From: UBA877 sp035506155
Lineage (GTDB): Bacteria; Chloroflexota; Anaerolineae; Anaerolineales; Villigracilaceae
NCBI GenBank assembly: GCA_035506155.1
Contig: DATJPX010000135.1
Span: 1 to 9,880, forward strand
DNA: 9,880 nucleotides
Direction: 5' to 3'
A model generated the notes under the pieces. The model ran no database searches, was not told the origin of the DNA, and worked only from the letters and a program-made list of their open reading frames with translations. Below, piece after piece: positions 5,971-9,880 of this stretch. The stretch's first letter is position 1. Every line of letters starts with the position of its first letter. Made by a program: the position numbers and the translations under genes.

Positions 5971-6992
5971 TGCACATCATCGACTCTCGTTGGGTGGACC
6001 TGGCCGGCGGCTATCAGGCAGTGCGCTCGCTGCAGGCCAGGCTGGAAGCCGAGTTCGGCCGGGCCTTACAGGCCGGCCAGCATCGCAAATTCCGCCGTCA
6101 GCTGACAGAGTGGCAGAAGAAGCGGCGCATTCTGATCGCGCTTGCCATCATTGCCCCTCTTTCCATTATGACTTTATGCCTGACGGCCTATTATTTCCGT
6201 GAAGTAGCCTGCGTCATCGTCTACTGGGCAGTCGTCGTCCTGGCCATCCTGGCGATGCTGGTGGTGGCTGGACGGAATTACATCCAGGAAGCCGTGAATC
6301 GCCCGGAACCGCATCCGGCCGGGAGCATCACCGTCGACCTGGAGAAACGCTGGTGGGCCAGCCTGGCCTCGCGGGAACCGGCCGGGAACAAGAAAGACAC
6401 CAGCCAGGACTTCATGGGGCTCCTGCGCCCCCACATCTCTGGATCGTATTTCCTGCGACGCGACCTGCTTGCCCCGGACAATCGATCCCTTCTCGTTTTT
6501 GGACCCTCAGGGCTCTGGCTTTTCGTCGAGTGCGGCTGGAGCGGATCGATCGCCAGGCTGGGTGGTTCCTGGACGTACACGGGAAAGCCCACCAAAGAAA
6601 TGTTTACGGCCCCCGATGACCAATGGCTGCAATACCGGCAAAAAATCACCGCAACGTTGAAGAGCCGCCTCCCGCAACGCGCCTGGACCGCCAGCCTGGT
6701 CCAGGGCGGGGTGGTCTTTTCGCATCCCAAAGCAAGGCCCGACAAGGCCCGCATCCAGGGCAATACCGCTGCTTACGGGCCTGCCCGGGCCTGGGCCGGA
6801 CGCCTTCAGCACGCCCTGGCCGTGGATGGGTTCACGACCGACATGCAGTTGGAGATCCTGGACGCTTTTTCCGCCGAATGGGGCATCCCAACCCCGCCCG
6901 AGGACGCCGTCTCCGCCCGGGCCGAAGCGGAACGGCTGTACGAAGCGGCAGTAACGGAATTGCGACAATCCGTGGCGATCCTAGTCAAATGA
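5970..6992 (+). CDS. Two-helix membrane protein with degenerate NERD-like domain
   Basis: The 340-residue protein starts with a basic, helical N-terminus (1-53). Two membrane helices follow at about 54-75 and 80-100. A soluble domain (about 140-300) contains LLVFGPSGLWLFVECGWSG at 174-192 and GGSWTY at 198-203, which resemble the NERD core (DHVVV-GP-G-VIE-K-N-SG then GG-W). E187 is kept, but the usual aspartate position is S173 and the lysine position is G189, so nuclease activity is unlikely. The C-terminal 50 residues look helical. The ATG at 5970 is preferred over the GTG at 5952 because of promoter position. It is divergent from the NfeD gene and ends just before the tRNA promoter. Function unknown; the NERD relation is by eye. 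Confidence 0.6.
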   Translation: MHIIDSRWVDLAGGYQAVRSLQARLEAEFGRALQAGQHRKFRRQLTEWQKKRRILIALAIIAPLSIMTLCLTAYYFREVACVIVYWAVVVLAILAMLVVAGRNYIQEAVNRPEPHPAGSITVDLEKRWWASLASREPAGNKKDTSQDFMGLLRPHISGSYFLRRDLLAPDNRSLLVFGPSGLWLFVECGWSGSIARLGGSWTYTGKPTKEMFTAPDDQWLQYRQKITATLKSRLPQRAWTASLVQGGVVFSHPKARPDKARIQGNTAAYGPARAWAGRLQHALAVDGFTTDMQLEILDAFSAEWGIPTPPEDAVSARAEAERLYEAAVTELRQSVAILVK

Positions 6993-6996
6993 TTGC

Positions 6997-7025
6997 TTGA
7001 CCGTCCGTTGGCCTCACGGTAGAAT
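6997..7025 (+). promoter_or_regulatory. Strong sigma-70-type promoter for the tRNA pair
   Basis: TTGACC (6997-7002), a 17-base spacer and TAGAAT (7020-7025) are close to consensus. Predicted start is near 7032, three bases before the mature tRNA-Gly 5' end. It starts five bases after the stop of the preceding membrane protein gene. Confidence 0.75.
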
Positions 7026-7034
7026 AAGGCGCAC

Positions 7035-7106
7035 GCGGGCGTCGCCAAGTGGTAAGGCATTAGCCTTCCAAGCTAATATTCGCGGGTTCGAATCCCGTCG
7101 CCCGCT
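7035..7106 (+). tRNA. tRNA-Gly (anticodon TCC)
   Basis: A full cloverleaf is visible. The 7-bp acceptor pairs 7035-7041 with 7099-7105, with discriminator T7106 as usual for bacterial tRNA-Gly. The D-arm has GG in TGGTAA, and the anticodon stem TTAGC/GCTAA (7060-7064 with 7072-7076) encloses loop CTTCCAA with anticodon TCC at 7067-7069. The T-arm has TTCGAAT. CCA is not encoded. Confidence 0.95.
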
Positions 7107-7108
7107 CT

Positions 7109-7182
7109 TTACAAGTGCTCCGGTGTCATGTGTCTGGTGTCAAATTGACATGACACGTGGCGCAGGAGCATTTGACTTGTAA
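7109..7182. repeat. Stepped palindrome between the two tRNA genes
   Basis: Three nested perfect stems pair in order: TTACAAGT (7109-7116) with ACTTGTAA (7175-7182), GCTCC (7117-7121) with GGAGC (7165-7169), and GTGTCATGT (7123-7131) with ACATGACAC (7148-7156). The bulges lie almost wholly on the right arm. The left arm also holds three GTGTC units at a strict 7-base period (7123, 7130, 7137). In the transcript this would form a long hairpin between the tRNAs. It may be a processing structure or a mobile palindromic repeat. Confidence 0.7.
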
Positions 7183-7185
7183 GAA

Positions 7186-7258
7186 GGGCCCGTGGCGCAG
7201 TGGTTAGCGCAGGCGACTCATAATCGCTTGGTCGCAGGTCCGAATCCTGCCGGGCCCA
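7186..7258 (+). tRNA. tRNA-Ile2 (anticodon CAT, lysidine-dependent)
   Basis: Acceptor arms 7186-7192 and 7251-7257 pair fully, with discriminator A7258. The anticodon loop is CTCATAA. The anticodon arm and variable region (GGCGACTCATAATCGCTTGG) match the well-known bacterial tRNA-Ile with CAU anticodon, whose C34 is changed to lysidine by TilS to read AUA, and differ from the usual elongator tRNA-Met arm. An elongator tRNA-Met is the alternative. CCA is not encoded: the DNA reads ACAAA. Confidence 0.8.
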
Positions 7259-7269
7259 CAAATCTTAAG

Positions 7270-7290
7270 AAATCCCTCTCGGGATTTTTT
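7270..7290 (+). terminator. Rho-independent terminator of the tRNA operon
   Basis: AAATCCC (7270-7276) and GGGATTT (7281-7287) form a 7-bp stem with a TCTC loop, running into T7285-T7290. It stands 11 bases after the tRNA-Ile2 end and marks the border between GC-rich chromosome and AT-richer accessory DNA. Confidence 0.85.
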
Positions 7291-7534
7291 AATTCCAAGC
7301 AAATATCTGTCTGGGACTATCCCATAGCCTTTCCCGGACGCCATGCAGCTTCTAGGCAAACCTATCATGAAACTTTGAGCGTTTTTTCGGACGCCTCTAA
7401 CTATCGGCTTCTGATGGGACTATCGGCCTGGCACAGACATACTGACCAGCCCCCACCGTTTTTCCTGGCTGAGAAGCACCTCTGCTTCCCGCAGCTTGCG
7501 ATGATCTATTCTGGTGAGTTCTCTTTCAGCGGCA
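7291..7534. other. Unassigned stretch between tRNA terminator and IS relic
   Basis: No gene could be supported in these 244 bases. They contain small direct repeats: GGGACTATC at 7313 and 7416, CGGACGCC at 7335 and 7388, and CTATCGGC at 7401 and 7420. A short palindrome TGGGA-CTA-TCCCA sits at 7312-7324. Composition is like the IS-containing DNA to the right rather than the GC-rich DNA to the left, suggesting decayed mobile DNA. Confidence 0.4.
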
Positions 7535-7599
7535 TTTGACCTATCTCCTTCTCTTAATCCTAACACGAAAGTTGGATCAGTTTTTGGGGGCAGGTCAAA
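7535..7599. repeat. Inverted repeat resembling a closely spaced IS end pair
   Basis: TTTGACCT (7535-7542) and AGGTCAAA (7592-7599) are perfect 8-bp inverted copies. Inside them, ATCCTAAC (7557-7564) and GTTGGAT (7571-7577) are near-inverted copies around a 6-base centre. The right arm ends in TTGGGGGCAGGTCA, like the right end of the transposase relic at 8357-8369. It may be a collapsed IS end pair or a miniature derivative abutting the transposase fragment. Confidence 0.45.
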
Positions 7600-8340
7600 G
7601 GAAGTCGATGATGAAGAGATGCTCTCAGAGCAGATCGTCACACTATCCAGCCAGTATGGGCGGTATGGGTATCGCCGCATCACGGCCATGTTGGAACTGC
7701 AAGGCTGGCGGGTCAACCACAAGCGAGTGGAGCGTTTTGGCGTCAGGAAGGGCTGAAAGCGCCGAGGAGGCAACCCAAACGAGACCGATTGTGGCTGAAT
7801 GACGGTTCTTGCCTGCGGCTGAGGCTGGAATATCCTGACCATGTCTGGAGTTATGGCTTTGTGTCGGAGAAAACCCATGATTGGCGCGCGTTTCGGATCC
7901 TCAATCTGATTGAAGAATACACCCGGGAATGTCTAGCAATCCGGGGGGAACGAAACCATACCCATGAAGATATTCGGGAATGTCTGACAGAGATGTTCTG
8001 CATCCGCGGAGTTCCTACCCACCTGCGCTCAGATAACAGGCCCGAGTTCATTGCCATTCAATTGCGCCAGTGGCTCAACCGACTGGGCGTGAAAACCCTC
8101 TTTATCGAGCCGTGCAGCCCCTGGGAGAACGGCTATGTTGAGTCATTCAACGGCAAGATGCGCGACGAGTTGCTTGATCGCGAGATCTTCTTCACCCTGG
8201 AAGAAGCTAAAACCTTGATTGCGCCTTAGAGAGAGGAGTACAATCACATCAGCCCCCACAGTGCTTTAGGTTATCGTCCACCTGCACCACAGGCCTGGTT
8301 GCTTGCGCAACAACCAATCACTGCTCCAGGACTAACATAA
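7598..8340 (+). pseudogene. IS3-family transposase (OrfB, DDE integrase core), inactivated remnant
   Basis: The translation recovers an IS3-type OrfB: helix-turn-helix segment QYGRYGYRRITAML and VNHKRVERF, then WLNDGSC, EYTRECLAI, SDN-PEF, PWENGYVESFNGK, RDELL and HSALGYRPPAP. A -1 frameshift at the T-run 7735-7738 splits the frame; VERFWRQEGLK would be restored by one more T. An in-frame TAG at 8227-8229 replaces the expected W of ERWR, and the frame then continues to TAA at 8338-8340. The first catalytic Asp (expected WSYDFV) is Gly at 7855-7857, and the SDNGPEF glycine is Arg (AGG, 8038-8040). The last acidic residue (PWENGYVE) remains. The N-terminal OrfB part and OrfA were not found. It cannot make active transposase. 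Confidence 0.85.
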
Positions 8341-8356
8341 CAACTGGTACATATTC

Positions 8357-8369
8357 TTGGGGCAGGTCG
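8357..8369 (+). repeat. IS-end 13-mer TTGGGGCAGGTCG, first exact copy
   Basis: This 13-base sequence forms the right terminus of the transposase relic and recurs exactly at 9329-9341 in the same orientation. A version with one extra G and a final A stands at 7584-7597. Such a recurrence within 1 kb of a defined IS end is unlikely by chance, although a random 13-mer repeat somewhere in 10 kb is not. Confidence 0.6.
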
Positions 8370-8387
8370 AAGCGAATTTCATGGAAA

Positions 8388-9326
8388 ATGAGTATGGAAA
8401 CTATTCTACTTGCTGGTGACTGGAGCGATTGCTCTTCAATACCAAAATCTCTTCTTGAGATGGGAAATATGGTAAGTTTCCTGCCAGATCAGGCTAAAGT
8501 CATCGTGCCTTGTGACTTGATGATTGCCCGCATAGCTACAGCGGAAGGTTTGGAGAAAGCAGCGGGAACAACCGGTCCCTGGCTGGCTTGGTGCATTTCT
8601 GATACCTCAGAGCTGGGAAACCGGGCATATGAGAAAGGGGCGTTGGCTGTATTCTCGAAAGGGACACCCGAGGAAATCGTCCTGCAGGTCACACAGAAAA
8701 ACCTGAAGCAGCTTCACTCTCTGCCAGGAAAAAACCTGACAAATATCATCCAACGGAAATACCAACGCGGGGATGTGATTTTGCTGGAGCAGGATGCTGT
8801 GCTTGAGATCCAACAGGGGATCATAGCCCAGACGATGGTTTATCAAGATGGGACTGAAACCTTGCTTGGTTTGTGCGGCCCCCAGCAAGTGGTTCTGGCC
8901 CATCCCGCCGACACTTGTTTCATCCAACTGATGTCCCAGACTGAGTCGGTGGTTCGTATCCAATCTTGGGAATATGCCTATCGGGAGGCGGATTTCCCGA
9001 TGAAAGTGCGCGCTCGGTTGCGCCAGATGGAAGCCTGGGCGGCGATGCAGGCCCGACCACATCTCGACCAGCGGGTGTTGGGTATCCTTTCTCTCCTGGC
9101 GGAACAATTCGGGGTCGAAACTCCACAGGGGCGGATGGTCGATGTGCGCATTACCCACATCCAACTTGCTTCCGCAGTCGGTGCGACCCGTACCACGATC
9201 ACGCGCACGTTGGGCGATTTGCGAAAACGGGGGATTCTATCGCTCGTAGAGACGGCCGATGGGGAAAGGTTCTGTCTGACTCAGTGGGAGCACGGCCACC
9301 ACGATCTCTGCATGGATAGTGGTTGA
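8388..9326 (+). CDS. Transcription regulator: receiver-like domain, cNMP-binding fold and CRP-type HTH
   Basis: The 312-residue protein is larger than a plain CRP/FNR regulator (about 200-230). Residues 4-105 resemble a response-regulator receiver: a strand TILLAGD, DLMIARI where the phospho-Asp position is R48, then WCIS, GALAVFSKGTPEEI with the conserved K91. Residues 120-200 fit a cyclic-nucleotide-binding-type beta roll (KYQRGDVILLEQD, LEIQQGIIAQT), but no phosphate-binding RxS motif is seen. Residues 250-290 form a CRP-type helix-turn-helix (ITHIQLASAVGATRTTITRTL, R279-K-R-G). It probably binds DNA in the cytoplasm in response to an unknown signal. The start is uncertain (ATG 8388 or 8394), with no clear ribosome binding site. 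The IS relic ends 18 bases upstream, so its native promoter may be lost. The next gene is a metal transporter lipoprotein. Confidence 0.75.
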   Translation: MSMETILLAGDWSDCSSIPKSLLEMGNMVSFLPDQAKVIVPCDLMIARIATAEGLEKAAGTTGPWLAWCISDTSELGNRAYEKGALAVFSKGTPEEIVLQVTQKNLKQLHSLPGKNLTNIIQRKYQRGDVILLEQDAVLEIQQGIIAQTMVYQDGTETLLGLCGPQQVVLAHPADTCFIQLMSQTESVVRIQSWEYAYREADFPMKVRARLRQMEAWAAMQARPHLDQRVLGILSLLAEQFGVETPQGRMVDVRITHIQLASAVGATRTTITRTLGDLRKRGILSLVETADGERFCLTQWEHGHHDLCMDSG

Positions 9327-9497
9327 GTTTGGGGCAGGTCGCAATAAGCACAATGGGGGTGTACGATTTTTACCTTCTTTCTTGTATCTGACCATACGAC
9401 AATTCTCTGGCAAGCAGGATATCTTTCATCGATCCGGGCATGATCCCTCGCCCCTGCGATAGGGCCGATCCCCGGTGAAGATAAAAGGAGAGAAGTA
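9327..9497. other. Intergenic region upstream of the metal transporter gene
   Basis: These 171 bases begin with the second copy of the IS-end 13-mer (9329-9341), two bases after the regulator stop. They contain a T-rich stretch and a weak imperfect dyad, TTGTAT (9382-9387) with ATACGACAA (9394-9402), which could be an operator for the adjacent CRP-type regulator. The region ends with AAGGAG (9485-9490), the ribosome binding site of the next gene. No clean -35/-10 pair was found. Confidence 0.35.
9329..9341 (+). repeat. IS-end 13-mer TTGGGGCAGGTCG, second exact copy
   Basis: It is identical to 8357-8369 and in the same orientation, 972 bases downstream, starting two bases after the regulator stop. 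Sequence to its left does not match the rest of the IS right end, so it may be a relic of a different copy or a chance match. Confidence 0.45.
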
Positions 9498-9880
9498 ATG
9501 AAAAACCTGTTTCCGAAATTGCTTGTCGGTGCCATTGTGTTATCCATTCTCTTATCTGCCTGTCAACCAACCACAACGGCTCAAACGGATAAGAAGACGA
9601 TTGTGGTCACTTATTCCATCCTCGGTTCTGTGGTGAAAGACCTGGTTGGCGACCGGGCCAATGTCATTGTGCTCATGCCAAATGGTCAGGACCCGCACGA
9701 GTGGGAACCATCTGCGAAGGATGTCGAGACTCTGACCCATGCAGACCTGATCGTCCAGAATGGATTGGGTTTGGAAGGCGGAATGCAGAAAGCCCTTGCC
9801 CAGGCGCAGGATGCCGGGGTGAAGTTCTTTACCGCTTCCGACCACATTACGGTCCGGCACGTGGGACAGGGGGAAGGCAT
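9498..9880 (+). CDS. Metal (Zn/Mn) ABC transporter substrate-binding lipoprotein, N-terminal part (partial)
   Basis: The 127 residues in the window start with a lipoprotein signal: KNLFPK, a hydrophobic run and LSAC, with the lipidated cysteine at C22. IVVTYSILG (35-43) and VIVLMPNGQDPHEWEPSAKDV (56-76, with H67) match the start of the TroA/ZnuA cluster A-I family, where this histidine binds metal. LTHADLIVQNGLGLEGGM follows the family pattern. The protein captures Zn, Mn or a similar ion outside the membrane for an ABC importer whose other genes lie beyond the window. No His-rich loop is seen in the visible part, so Zn and Mn cannot be told apart. The ATG has AAGGAG at 7-base spacing. The regulator gene immediately upstream may control it. 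Confidence 0.9.
   Translation, partial: MKNLFPKLLVGAIVLSILLSACQPTTTAQTDKKTIVVTYSILGSVVKDLVGDRANVIVLMPNGQDPHEWEPSAKDVETLTHADLIVQNGLGLEGGMQKALAQAQDAGVKFFTASDHITVRHVGQGEG

Larger units (their letters stand above)
7598..8369 (+). mobile_element. 5'-truncated IS3-family insertion sequence relic
   Basis: The relic runs from inside OrfB to a right-end sequence at about 8345-8369 (TGGTACAT then TTGGGGCAGGTCG), which stands 5 bases after the last OrfB stop as in intact members of this IS type. No left end belonging to this copy was identified; the DNA directly upstream is the inverted repeat at 7535-7599. No target-site duplication can be assigned. Confidence 0.65.

Noticed and set aside
7123..7141. 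Possible CRISPR-like or long tandem array from the repeated GTGTC units
   Set aside because: There are only three 7-base units with no spacers; no CRISPR array or cas gene is present in the window.
7145..7150. Consensus TTGACA as a separate promoter for tRNA-Ile2
   Set aside because: The region 16-18 bases downstream has no acceptable -10 box, and the hexamer is part of the palindrome.
7192..7539. Plus-strand frame of 115 codons starting inside tRNA-Ile2
   Set aside because: It begins within a tRNA, crosses its terminator, has no ribosome binding site and yields no recognisable protein.
7731..7756. Programmed frameshift as the explanation for the split transposase
   Set aside because: IS3 programmed slippage lies between orfA and orfB, at slippery A-runs. 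This shift is inside OrfB and is accompanied by a nonsense codon and a lost catalytic residue, so decay is simpler.
7420..7878. Minus-strand frame of 152 codons, with a segment (AAERELTRI, KLREAEVLL) that looks like a coiled coil
   Set aside because: Most of it is antisense to the transposase relic. The helical part was considered as a reversed IS orfA fragment but shows no firm motif.

Overview
The window looks like a high-GC chromosomal segment from a Chloroflexota bacterium, most likely Anaerolineae. This is inferred from gene style: a lipoprotein with a long TPT/PTD-rich linker, an SDR-type threonine dehydrogenase and an NfeD-type membrane protease. No marker gene fixes the taxonomy. The GC-rich part runs to about 7000. 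From about 7260 onward the composition is visibly more AT-rich, and IS debris appears there, so the right third looks like an accessory region laid down next to a tRNA pair.

Layout. 1-144: the 3' end of purA. 149-174: a hairpin terminator that serves the convergent gene. 191-1225 (-): an SDR-type L-threonine 3-dehydrogenase. 1401-4522 (+): a tight four-gene run of a TPT-rich lipoprotein, a DNA methyltransferase with DPMAGTGS and TSPPYW motifs, a small two-helix membrane protein overlapping the methyltransferase by a few bases, and an unrecognised protein with a plausible PD-(D/E)XK nuclease core. 4519-5829 (-): an NfeD/ClpP-type membrane serine protease whose stop codon shares a palindromic CTAG with the putative nuclease. 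5970-6992 (+): a two-helix membrane protein with an apparently inactivated NERD-like domain, probably read from a leaderless mRNA. 6997-7290: a strong promoter, tRNA-Gly(TCC), a long stepped palindrome, tRNA-Ile2(CAT) and a terminator. 7535-8369: an IS3-family transposase relic. 8388-9326: a regulator with a degenerate receiver-like N-terminus, a cyclic-nucleotide-binding-type fold and a CRP-type helix-turn-helix. 9498-9880: the start of a Zn/Mn-type ABC transporter substrate-binding lipoprotein, running off the window.

How the parts may work together. The best candidate for an undescribed system is the methyltransferase, membrane protein and putative nuclease set. It has the gene content of a type II restriction-modification system with an added membrane protein, and a lipoprotein gene directly upstream. 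The nuclease call rests on a short motif (E53, D82, D91-L-K93) and is an inference. The regulator and the metal-transporter lipoprotein are neighbours on the same strand and may form a local regulatory pair. IS-end sequences lie on both sides of the regulator.
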